DNA from: Paracoccaceae bacterium
Lineage (GTDB): Bacteria > Pseudomonadota > Alphaproteobacteria > Rhodobacterales > Rhodobacteraceae
DNA: 64,000 nucleotides
Reading direction: 5' to 3'
Assembly: GCA_028874915.1 (NCBI GenBank)
Contig: JAPPHA010000051.1
Location: forward strand, 51,569 to 115,568
Positions 8,437-16,214 of the stretch are shown in pieces. The position numbers and the translations under genes are program-made. The notes below the pieces were generated by a model that had not been told where the DNA came from, made no database searches, and saw nothing but the letters and a program-made list of their open reading frames with translations. How positions within the stretch are numbered: position 1 is the stretch's first letter; every line of letters begins with the position of its first letter.

Positions 8437-9493
8437 GCGGAGCGCTCGGGTCGACCCCCTCCCAGGGGACGACGGGATCGCGCCGGTCTTCGTGGTCAGC
8501 ACCGGGCGGTGCGGGTCCACGCTGCTTTCGGCCATGGTGAGGCGGCATCCGAAGATCCTGAGCGTGTCGGAATTCTTCGCCTACCTCGGGCCCGGGGCGG
8601 TGCGCGCGCCCCGTGTCAGCGGCGAGACCGCTTTCCGCAGACTGAACACGCCCACGCCCGCGCTTCGCGCCTTTCTGGAGAATGCGTCCATCGGCGAATT
8701 GCTCTACCCGCTCGGCGGGGCCAGCCGCTACGGCACCGCCGACCTGCCGCCGATCATGTGCACCACGCTCCCACACCTCACGGACGAGCCCGATCGGTTG
8801 TGGGACAATCTCGGCCCGTCGCTGCGCGCCCGGGGCCGTCATCGCCTGACGGATCACTACCGTTTCGTGTTCGAGTGGCTGCGGCGACGTTTCGACAGGC
8901 GCCTGTGGGTCGAGCGGACCGGCGGCACGCTGCCGATGGCGCCGGTGCTGGCCCGTCACTTCCCCGACGCGCGCTTCGTCCATGTCTTCCGGGACGGGCG
9001 GGACACCGCGATTTCGATGTACAACCATCCCGGGTTCCGCGGGATGGCCATCAGTTCTCTGATGCTCAAGAGGGTCGGACTGGACCCGTTCTCGCCCGTG
9101 AACTGGCGGGGAAGCAGCCCATGGGTGCACATCGTCGCAAACCTTCAGATGCGACTCGTGTCGCCCGAGCGGCTCATCCAGAGCGACATCCCGCTGGAGT
9201 CCTTTGGCTGGGTCTGGAGCGGCATGATCGAGCGGGGCACCGCGTTCCTCGGAACGCTTCCCGGCGAACGGGTCCTCTCGATGCGCTTCGAATCGCTGCT
9301 GCAGTCGCCAAGGGAAGAAATGGAACGCTTCGTCGATTTCCTGGGACCGGAACTGGCCGACGAGGGATGGCTCGACGAGGTGAGCCGACTGCCGCGCGCC
9401 ATCGAGCCGAGGTGGACCCGCCTGGAGCCGGAACAACAGCTCCGGCTCGCTGAAGCGTGCGCGCCGGGACAGGCGATCCTCGGCTATTCGTGA
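8429..9493 (+). CDS. Sulfotransferase (second of pair)
   Basis: A second sulfotransferase-fold protein of 354 residues, divergent from the first. The PAPS loop is PVFVVSTGRCGSTLLSAM at about residue 19, and the 3'-phosphate motif is ARFVHVFRDGRDTAISMYNH near 181. The C-terminal part contains LSMRFESLLQSPREEMERFV. ATG 8429 overlaps the preceding stop codon region (GATGGCTGA), which implies translational coupling; in-frame starts further upstream lie inside the first gene. The 3' end overlaps by 10 bases the convergent MFS remnant. Having two different sulfotransferases suggests two acceptor positions or two substrates. Confidence 0.87.
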   Translation: MAERSARVDPLPGDDGIAPVFVVSTGRCGSTLLSAMVRRHPKILSVSEFFAYLGPGAVRAPRVSGETAFRRLNTPTPALRAFLENASIGELLYPLGGASRYGTADLPPIMCTTLPHLTDEPDRLWDNLGPSLRARGRHRLTDHYRFVFEWLRRRFDRRLWVERTGGTLPMAPVLARHFPDARFVHVFRDGRDTAISMYNHPGFRGMAISSLMLKRVGLDPFSPVNWRGSSPWVHIVANLQMRLVSPERLIQSDIPLESFGWVWSGMIERGTAFLGTLPGERVLSMRFESLLQSPREEMERFVDFLGPELADEGWLDEVSRLPRAIEPRWTRLEPEQQLRLAEACAPGQAILGYS

Positions 9494-9975
9494 GGCGCGG
9501 ACACGGCCTCCGCCGGGGGTCTGGCAAACCGCAGAGACAGCAACGCAACAAGTGCGCAGAGGGTCACGATCGAAGCGGTGGCGGCGAGCGTACCGGTGTG
9601 GACAATGCCCAGAACCGTTCCCGCGATGCCGCCCACCAGGAATTGGACGCTGCCCGCGACTCCGGAGGCGGTGGCCCGAATGTCGGGAAAATGGGCCAGG
9701 AAGCACGCCCCGGCGTTACCGCCGACCATGCCCGCGACGCCCATCGAACACATGATGAGCGCAACGACCACTTCCAGAGACGGCGTCATCAACGTGACGT
9801 GCGCCAGGAGGATGCCGGTCGCCAGACACTGAACGCCGCACGCGAACGGTACGATCCGGTGGGCGGAGAGCTTCCGGAGAAGGCCGAAATTGACCGCCGC
9901 GAAGAGGCCTGCCGCCACGACGTTCAAGGCCAGCAACCCGCTGAATAGCCCGGCGCTCACGCCGAACCATCCCCC
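9484..9975 (-). pseudogene. Bcr/CflA-type MFS drug exporter, C-terminal fragment
   Basis: About 165 residues match the last five or six helices of the Bcr/CflA subfamily: FGVSAGLFSGLLALNVVAAG, LLRKLSAHRIVPFA, IMCSMGVAGMVGGNAGACFL, then PDIRATASGVAGSVQFLVGG. The family is normally about 400 residues. Upstream of W at about 9969 the frame remains open but codes for low-complexity, basic sequence with no membrane helices, so the N-terminal half has been lost. It is convergent with the sulfotransferase pair. Confidence 0.75.
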
Positions 9976-10657
9976 GGGTGCCGGTTGCCGATCACGCCGT
10001 TCCTGATGGTGATGGCCTCGAGGCATCCGCCTGATTCTTGAGTGCGTACCGGGTGACGGGGAAGGCGTATTCGAACAGCCAGGGCGTTGTATGGCGCAGC
10101 CAGGTGAATTCCCTGTCGGGCGAGAAGGACGAAACCGACGGCCGTTTCTCACCGGCGGCTTTCGCGGCCTCATACGCGGCTTCATGCCTTGCCAGCATGG
10201 CGTTCCCGGCGAACCGGCAGGAAATCGCAAGCATCCGGAACGTATCCGGCCCACGCCGAAAAACTCTCGACCAGGAATAAAGTGGGCAGCGGAACTACTC
10301 GAATTCGCCTCCTGGGAAAGAAAACCTGTCCCGGACTGTCCCGGATCAACCAACGGAAAAACGTGCAAGGAACGTGAAAAAACCGCCCGGTTCATGACCG
10401 AATAGCCCGAGACTCTACAGCCCTGCCCGGCCAGACGCCGTGCGTTCGCAACGAAGCCGGGCAGACGCCGGTAGGCGAGACTTCGGTATGCGGTCGTCTC
10501 GCTCATGCGGCCGGGCCTTCCGAACATGGTTCGTCTGGTGACGGGAAAAACGGGTTCCCCGTCATATTCACAGGACACCAACTGCCTGAATTGTCGAGGA
10601 ATTACCCAAAATCACGACCCAGCGTCGGTACCTCCGCGGCGCGCGAAATCGACACCT
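9976..10657. other. 680 bases with an unrecognised coding-like fragment
   Basis: On the minus strand 9992-10300 an open frame reads coding-like sequence (RRGPDTFRMLAISCRFAGNA, then HEAAYEAAKAAGEKRPSVSS, then TWLRHTTPWLFEYAFPVTRY). I cannot assign it; it looks like the C-terminal end of a larger protein whose start is gone. The remaining sequence holds nothing recognised. Confidence 0.35.
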
Positions 10658-10970
10658 TGGCTGCTAGTCGCCGAGTTAAGCATACAATTCCTCATTTTTT
10701 CGATCGTCGGCGCCTATGCTCCGGATCAGTCCTTGTCTGATGTCTGGGTCGCTCTTGTCTCGGGCGTGCTGGGATACTTCATGCAACGGTACGGGTTCTT
10801 GGTCACCCCATTTGGCCATCGGTTAGATTCTGGGCGGAATGCTGGAACAGCACCTCGATCAGTCCATGGTGAACCTGGATCAAAAACGGTGGCTGATGCT
10901 GGCCCAACCGTTGACTCTCCGGTTCCTGGTTCTGACCGCGCTGGCCCTGGTCGGACCCTCGATGTGGTGA
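10658..10970 (+). pseudogene. TctA (tripartite tricarboxylate transporter) C-terminal remnant
   Basis: Frame 2 codes for [20 protein letters not shown] followed by [20 protein letters not shown], the penultimate helices of TctA. After VTPF the match jumps frame: [20 protein letters not shown], then [20 protein letters not shown], stop at 10968-10970. TctA is normally about 500 residues with 12 membrane segments, so only the last 100 residues survive, with a frameshift. It sits directly before the rhamnonate dehydratase gene, implying that a TctABC-type sugar-acid importer was once part of this locus. Confidence 0.72.
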
Positions 10971-11023
10971 CTTGTGCAACCAGGTTCAGGCCGTATCATT
11001 GCGAAATCCCGGGAGACCAGCCT

Positions 11024-12199
11024 ATGACCAGAATCAGGTCTGTCCGCACACGCGTCTGGAACTGGACCGGCCCAACGGTTCCGCCACAGGGCAACTTTTG
11101 TACGAACGCCTCCGATGTACTCCAGGAATCCGGAGACGCCATGGCGACGTTCAGGTTTCACCAGTGGTTGACCTGTGAAGTGGAAACGACCGACGGGACG
11201 GTCGGGATCGGGAATGCCGCCCTCGCACCCAACGTTGTCAAGACAGCCATCGACGATCATTTTGCTGGAATGGTCATTGGTCTTGATCCGTTCGATCATG
11301 CCTTCATCTGGGAGAAAATGTACCGGCGATCACATGCCTGGGGACGCAAGGGCGTCGGCATGACGGCCATTTCGGCCATCGATATCGCGATTTGGGACTT
11401 GATGGGCAAGCTTGTTGGCAAACCTGTCTTCAAGCTGCTTGGCGGACGCACCAAGGACAAAATACCGGTTTATTATTCAAAACTCTATGCTGGCGAAATC
11501 TCGGCGATGCAGGCCGAGGCCGAGGCCGCGATCCAGGGCGGCTTTACGGCATTCAAGACACGATTTGGTTTCGGGCCGACGGACGGCATGGCTGGCATGC
11601 GCGAAAACCTCAAGCGGGTCGAGGCCCTCCGAGAAGTCATTGGTTACGACAATGATCTCATGCTCGAGTGCTATATGGGTTGGAATGTCGACTACACGAG
11701 ACGGATGCTGCCGAAACTGGCACCATTCGAACCGCGTTGGCTCGAAGAACCCGTCATTGCCGATGACGTTGCAGGGTATTTGGAACTCAATGCCCTTGGC
11801 ATTGTTCCGATCTCGGGCGGCGAACATGAATTCTCGGTGATCGGATGCAAGGATCTGATCGTGAACAAGGCGGTAAGTGTTCTTCAGTATGATACAAACC
11901 GCGTCGGCGGGATCACGGCTGCGCAAAAGATCAACGCCATCGCCGAGGCCCACCAGATTCCGGTAATCCCACACGCCGGCCAGATGCATAACTATCACCT
12001 GACCATGGCCAATGTTAACTGCCCGATGTCCGAGTACTTTCCGGTCTTTGACGTCGAGGTCGGGAACGAACTGTTCTACTATATCTTTGACGGTGAACCG
12101 GACGCCGAGGATGGTTTTCTGCAACTCGACGACGGATCGCCCGGACTCGGCATCAGCATTTCAGACAGGAATCTGAGTCATTTCGAGATCGTTGAATGA
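11024..12199 (+). CDS. rhmD: L-rhamnonate dehydratase-like enolase-superfamily enzyme
   Basis: 391 residues, the usual length for RhmD, which dehydrates L-rhamnonate to 2-keto-3-deoxy-L-rhamnonate with Mg2+. The match is strong: [20 protein letters not shown] near residue 146, [20 protein letters not shown] near 174, [20 protein letters not shown] near 210 (metal-ligand Asp/Glu region), [13 protein letters not shown] near 265, and [17 protein letters not shown] near 316 (catalytic His). The ORF is open 173 codons further upstream, but that part is the TctA remnant; ATG 11024 has GGGAG upstream and gives the family N terminus. It pairs with the downstream DapA-type aldolase to make a short non-phosphorylating rhamnose pathway. 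Confidence 0.9.
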   Translation: MTRIRSVRTRVWNWTGPTVPPQGNFCTNASDVLQESGDAMATFRFHQWLTCEVETTDGTVGIGNAALAPNVVKTAIDDHFAGMVIGLDPFDHAFIWEKMYRRSHAWGRKGVGMTAISAIDIAIWDLMGKLVGKPVFKLLGGRTKDKIPVYYSKLYAGEISAMQAEAEAAIQGGFTAFKTRFGFGPTDGMAGMRENLKRVEALREVIGYDNDLMLECYMGWNVDYTRRMLPKLAPFEPRWLEEPVIADDVAGYLELNALGIVPISGGEHEFSVIGCKDLIVNKAVSVLQYDTNRVGGITAAQKINAIAEAHQIPVIPHAGQMHNYHLTMANVNCPMSEYFPVFDVEVGNELFYYIFDGEPDAEDGFLQLDDGSPGLGISISDRNLSHFEIVE

Positions 12200-12412
12200 T
12201 CGAATGCGTTTCCCGATCCGCGGCCACGGTTTTCCGCAAGACGAAAGCCGAAGTCTCGACTCCCTGCAGTCCCGTGACGGCGGACCATGCGTTCGCCCGG
12301 CCAAATCGGGTTCGCCGAGCCCGGGTGAGGTTCCGTGTCGGTGATCCTGCCGTCGGACAATGCCCGGTTTGAAAATTACGGCCGTCCCGGGAATCCAAGA
12401 CATCACGCTATA

Positions 12413-13321
12413 ATGGAGTACTCCGGAATCTGGCCAGTAGCACCAACGGCCTTTCACGATGACGGCACGCTGGATCTCGACGGATCGGCACGAGTGCTTG
12501 ATTGCGTGATCGACCAGGGTTCTGATGGAATCTGCATCCTGGCAAATTACTCCGAACAGTTCCTGCTGAGCGATGACGAACGGCTGTTGCTGACAAAATC
12601 GTTGCTTTCGCACGTCGGTGGCCGGGTTCCGGTCATTGTCACGATCAGCCATTTTGCGACCGACATCGTTACCGCCCGGGCGCAGCAAGCGCGGGATCTC
12701 GGCGCCGACATCGTCATGATGATGCCGCCATATCACGGAGCCACTCTGAAGGGCTCGGCCGAACAGACCTACGAACAGTTTGCACGTGTGGGGGACATCG
12801 GCATTCCAATCATGCTGCAGGATGCGCCGCTCTCGGGCGTAGATCTGCCGGTCCCGCTCCTGGTCCGGATGGCGCGGGACATAGAGATGCTCAAGCTCTT
12901 CAAGATCGAGAGCATCGGAACGGCGTCCAAACTTCGTGGTCTGCTGGCCGAGGCTGCTGATCATGTCGCCGGGCCGTTTGACGGCGAGGAAGGTATCACG
13001 TTGATGGCGGATCTGGACGCCGGAGCCACGGGAACCATGACCTCGGCCACGATCCCGGATCAGATCAAACCCGTGCTAACCCATCATCGGGCCGGCGACC
13101 GACCATCAGCTCTGGCTGCCTACCACCGCGTTCTGCCCGCAATCAATCATGAGAACCGGCATTGCCAGTTCCGCGCAGCCAAGGCCGCCATGAAGGAAGG
13201 GGGCGTCATCCGGTCTGACTATTCCCGTCATCCAATTCCGACCCTTCCATTCTGGGCCCGCGAACAACTCCTGGAACTGTTGCGCCCCCTTGATCCTGTC
13301 GTTCTCCGTTGGGGGCAATAA
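12413..13321 (+). CDS. DapA-family aldolase, probably 2-keto-3-deoxy-L-rhamnonate aldolase
   Basis: 302 residues of the class I Schiff-base aldolase/dehydratase family. Visible are the N-terminal GIWPVAPTAFHDDGTLDLDG, the phosphate/carboxylate loop ICILANYSEQFLLSDDER, MMMPPYHGAT, and KLFKIESIG with the expected Schiff-base lysine. ATG 12413 is chosen because it gives MEYSGIWPVAPTAF, the standard start; the in-frame codon at 12335 adds unrelated sequence. Members near rhamnonate or similar sugar-acid dehydratases usually cleave or further convert the 2-keto-3-deoxy acid. The substrate is inferred from rhmD 213 bases upstream; other keto-deoxy sugar acids are possible. Confidence 0.85.
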   Translation: MEYSGIWPVAPTAFHDDGTLDLDGSARVLDCVIDQGSDGICILANYSEQFLLSDDERLLLTKSLLSHVGGRVPVIVTISHFATDIVTARAQQARDLGADIVMMMPPYHGATLKGSAEQTYEQFARVGDIGIPIMLQDAPLSGVDLPVPLLVRMARDIEMLKLFKIESIGTASKLRGLLAEAADHVAGPFDGEEGITLMADLDAGATGTMTSATIPDQIKPVLTHHRAGDRPSALAAYHRVLPAINHENRHCQFRAAKAAMKEGGVIRSDYSRHPIPTLPFWAREQLLELLRPLDPVVLRWGQ

Positions 13322-13400
13322 ATTGGAACCGCCGCCTTAGGCTCTGGAACTGCGTGACTTCGGGAACATTGCCCCGAAACGCACCCATTCGGAATAGGCT

Positions 13401-13810
13401 GCCAGTATCCTGCGGGAATTCAGTCTGCTCGGCAAATTGGCCCGCGGCGTTGCTGTCGATGAGCGCGATCCGGCGGGCGCCCTCGGGATATGCCGCACGC
13501 CACTCAAGGAGGCGCTGCGGGTCCTGAAGAATGAATGGCAGATCGTCAATGGACCGACGAAACGTCCACGCGTCGCCGATCCGACTCTCGAAGAAATCAC
13601 ACAGAACCTGAACGTCCTCGGCGGTGTGGAAGACCTTGCAGGGGATCTCACCTGCGAACGGGCTACGGTTCCGAGAATTGAAGCCGTGTCAAGGTCCAGA
13701 ACTGCGCGACCGCACCGTCGGTCAGCACCGGGACATCTTCGTGGCCCTGGAGGAACGGGACAGTTGGGAGTGCTCGCGCCAATTGCGCCTGCACCCGGAA
13801 AGTGCGGCCG
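13401..13810 (+). pseudogene. GntR/FCD-family regulator, decayed
   Basis: Frame 3 reads ASILREFSLLGKLARGVAVD, then GALGICRTPLKEALRVLKNE, then PRVADPTLEEITQNLNVLGG and VEDLAGDLTCERAT. These match the winged-helix domain (LGISRTPLREALRVL) and the first FCD helix (VLGALEALAGxLACERAT) of FadR-type regulators. The continuation ELRDRTVGQHRDIFVALEER is in another frame, and the C-terminal half is lost. It lies just after the aldolase gene and was probably the regulator of the rhamnonate genes. Confidence 0.65.
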
Positions 13811-13843
13811 CCAACATTGCCGCTTCCACTTTTGGATCCGGGA

Positions 13844-15067
13844 TCAGAACCGCTTACACTCCGGCGGCACTCCGCCCTCAATCCTGTCCAGAATGTCGAG
13901 AACTTCATGCGGCAGGCGGATTTCGAAGTCCGGAATCTCATAGCCGCAGGCGGGGGTCTTCGGGTAGTTGTCGCCCCAATTGATCCAGACGCTCCGCATG
14001 CCGAGACGATTGGCGCCGGCGACGTCGCGGGCTAGGTTGTTTCCAACCATCACGCAGCCGCTGTAGTCTTCGGCGGTGAGACCCATCGCCGCGGCCGCAG
14101 CCTCAAACATCGAGGGATCGGGCTTGCGCTGGCCCATCTGTTCCGAAATCACCCGCGCATCGAACAGGTCCCAGAATCCCAGCGCGCGGTGGACGTTCTT
14201 GAAACTCTGAACCCGCCCGTCCGCCACGAGGGCCACGAGATAGCCCCGCCGTTTCAGTTCGACGACCAGCCGGTCACCGCCGGGAATCGGATTGGCATGA
14301 AGAACCACGCCGTCTTCAGTAAAGACTTGGCTGTTCTCGTCAATCAGCGTGTCGCCGCTGTCAAGCAGCACCGCCTTGACACCCTTGGCTTGGCGGCGCA
14401 GCCACGCCAGTTCAGCCCGCATTCTTCCAGGAATCGAAGCGTGCAGGTCCTGCCACGCCATGGCCGGGACATCGCGCAGGTCGAAGGCCGTATCAAACCG
14501 AAAAGCAGGCTTGAAGGCCATGCTCCGCAAATACCTGCGGGCGAGGTGGCGGTCATAAAGCGTCAGGTCGCCGAGTTGGTCATTGAGAAAACCGGGGACA
14601 AGGATCTCTCCCTCGCCGGCCGCGTCCCTGCAGCAATGTGTCGTGACGGCGAGATTCGCCCGCAGCAGCGCGGGATCGGCAGCGAAGGCATGCTTGCCGG
14701 GCTCGGAATAAAGTACGATGCGGCCGTTCTCGACCGGAAGCTTGCGACGATCTCGCCACATCTCACCAGAGGTGCCGTGGGCCGAAGCCTCGACGCGCAC
14801 AACCGCGTCGTCATCATCGACATAGACCCAGACATGCTCCAGCTCGTACAGATGCTGAATGTCCCAATCCCACCAGATCGCGAATTCGATCGCCTGCGCG
14901 GCCCCATTCAGCGCCACGGGATGGTCTGCCGAGGCCGACGCGCCGTCAGCCTCATGAATCTCGTAGCCGAGGGCCCGCGGCAGGAAAGGCTCATGCGCAT
15001 CGAAGCGCAGCACCGGCGCGTGCCGCACGACCGACAGGCCGGGTTCCCGGGCACCGGATCGGTTCAT
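13844..15067 (-). CDS. Two-domain protein: unknown N-terminal domain fused to HAD hydrolase
   Basis: 407 residues. The C-terminal part (from about 225) is a HAD-superfamily hydrolase: VKAVLLDSGDTLIDE (nucleophile Asp in the DxGxT variant), GRVQSFKNVHRALGFWDLFD, GQRKPDPSMF with the conserved Lys, and VMVGNNLARDVAGANRLGMR with the acidic motif. The N-terminal 200 residues carry AIEFAIWWDWDIQHLYELEH then WVYVDDDDAVVRVEASAHGT, an aromatic and acidic pattern I cannot name as a family. It is the last gene of the glycan operon, 64 bases after the GH105 gene. A role in dephosphorylating a sugar or hydrolysing a glycan derivative is inference from context. Confidence 0.82.
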   Translation of the reverse strand: MNRSGAREPGLSVVRHAPVLRFDAHEPFLPRALGYEIHEADGASASADHPVALNGAAQAIEFAIWWDWDIQHLYELEHVWVYVDDDDAVVRVEASAHGTSGEMWRDRRKLPVENGRIVLYSEPGKHAFAADPALLRANLAVTTHCCRDAAGEGEILVPGFLNDQLGDLTLYDRHLARRYLRSMAFKPAFRFDTAFDLRDVPAMAWQDLHASIPGRMRAELAWLRRQAKGVKAVLLDSGDTLIDENSQVFTEDGVVLHANPIPGGDRLVVELKRRGYLVALVADGRVQSFKNVHRALGFWDLFDARVISEQMGQRKPDPSMFEAAAAAMGLTAEDYSGCVMVGNNLARDVAGANRLGMRSVWINWGDNYPKTPACGYEIPDFEIRLPHEVLDILDRIEGGVPPECKRF

Positions 15068-15131
15068 GCCGGAGACCTCTGCCGCCGGGCCCCTCCCGTT
15101 GCGGACAGTGGAGCTGGCGCTGCCGTGCGCA

Positions 15132-16205
15132 TCATCCCAGCCGTATTCTTTCGTTGAAAAACAAGGCGCCGAGCGCCTGACCGTATGGCGTCGGCAGGTT
15201 GCGAATGTCGCGGTAAAAGTCCAAATCGTGCCCCATTTGCGTTCCGCCCGATACGTCGCCTAGAAGCCCATGCTGATCAATGCGCGCGAGCAGCGCGCTG
15301 CACGTGCGATCAGCTGCGGCCCGCGTGTCGGAACACAGATGCGGTGGCATGATCCGCTCGCGCTTCCCGGCCAGCATGCCGTACGCTATTCCCGCGCTCC
15401 CCGACGCCTCGATCGGACTGGCTGGATCATCAAGAAGCGTGTGCCAGAGACCCTCGGAATTCTGCAGCCGGAGCAGAGCTCCGATCAATGTCCCGAAGAC
15501 TTCGCGCAGATACTGGTCAACAGCCCCCGCGGGCGGCGCGATCCGATACAGTTCCGGAATCGCAATGGCAAGCCAGGCATTGCCCCGGGCCCAAAGAGCG
15601 CGAGCGAAATTGTGGCGCCCCAAGAATGTCCAGCCATGAAAAAAGAGCCCGCTGTTCCGGTCGCCCAAAAAACGAATATGCGTCAGGAATTGGTAATGCG
15701 CGTCATCGACCCAGTCATCGCGTTGGCAGAGTCGGCCCGCGGCGGCAATGAAGAGGGCCGCCATCATCAGCGTATCGTCCCATAACTCGCCGTCATTGTC
15801 GCGCTCTTTGACCGTATGCTGATAACCGCCCTCGTCGGTGCGCGGCAGCTGCGTCGCCACCCATTCGGCCCAGTCGCGCACGACCGAGATCCAGTCCCCG
15901 CGGCCTTCGTGCTGCGCCAACAGCGCCAGCGTCAGCAGCGGCGCGGTCGAATTGACATGACGCCGAGGCAGCCCGCTGTCAAGCATCCGATCATACCAGC
16001 GTCCTATGCGCGCCAGCGCGACGGCGTCGCCGTCGGCTTCAGCCCGGCGAAAGTCGCCGTAGAGCCCGACACCGATCTCCCAGTCCCACTCATCAAAGAT
16101 AATCTCGTCATCCGGCGCGGAACAATGATCGCCCGCGATGTTCTTCAGCGCGCCGAGCCCATGGCTCAGAGACGATACCGCGGCGCGGAACGGCTCGACT
16201 GTCAT
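15132..16205 (-). CDS. GH105/GH88-like unsaturated glycuronyl hydrolase
   Basis: 357 residues with the alpha/alpha-barrel pattern of GH105 (YteR/RhiN-type) enzymes, which remove the unsaturated uronate left on the non-reducing end by polysaccharide lyases. Visible are FDEWDWEIGVGLYGDFRRAE, RHVNSTAPLLTLALL, ELWDDTLMMAALFIAAAGRL (conserved acid Asp), NFARALWARGNAWLAIAIPE (family pattern WARGNGWV), and EASGSAGIAYGML near the C terminus. No signal peptide is seen, so it acts in the cytoplasm on imported oligosaccharides. ATG 16205 follows the 831-residue gene stop by 9 bases. The neighbouring rhamnonate genes point to rhamnogalacturonan or ulvan oligosaccharides. Confidence 0.85.
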   Translation of the reverse strand: MTVEPFRAAVSSLSHGLGALKNIAGDHCSAPDDEIIFDEWDWEIGVGLYGDFRRAEADGDAVALARIGRWYDRMLDSGLPRRHVNSTAPLLTLALLAQHEGRGDWISVVRDWAEWVATQLPRTDEGGYQHTVKERDNDGELWDDTLMMAALFIAAAGRLCQRDDWVDDAHYQFLTHIRFLGDRNSGLFFHGWTFLGRHNFARALWARGNAWLAIAIPELYRIAPPAGAVDQYLREVFGTLIGALLRLQNSEGLWHTLLDDPASPIEASGSAGIAYGMLAGKRERIMPPHLCSDTRAAADRTCSALLARIDQHGLLGDVSGGTQMGHDLDFYRDIRNLPTPYGQALGALFFNERIRLG

Positions 16206-16214
16206 GTTGCGCCC

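Noticed and set aside
8372..9706. 444-residue minus-strand frame opposite the second sulfotransferase
   Set aside because: Low-complexity sequence rich in Arg, Gly and His with no motif, opposite a clear sulfotransferase.
10505..11023. Apparent 173-residue N-terminal extension of the rhamnonate dehydratase with membrane helices
   Set aside because: The helices belong to a TctA remnant that continues in another frame; the dehydratase starts at ATG 11024 with a ribosome site.
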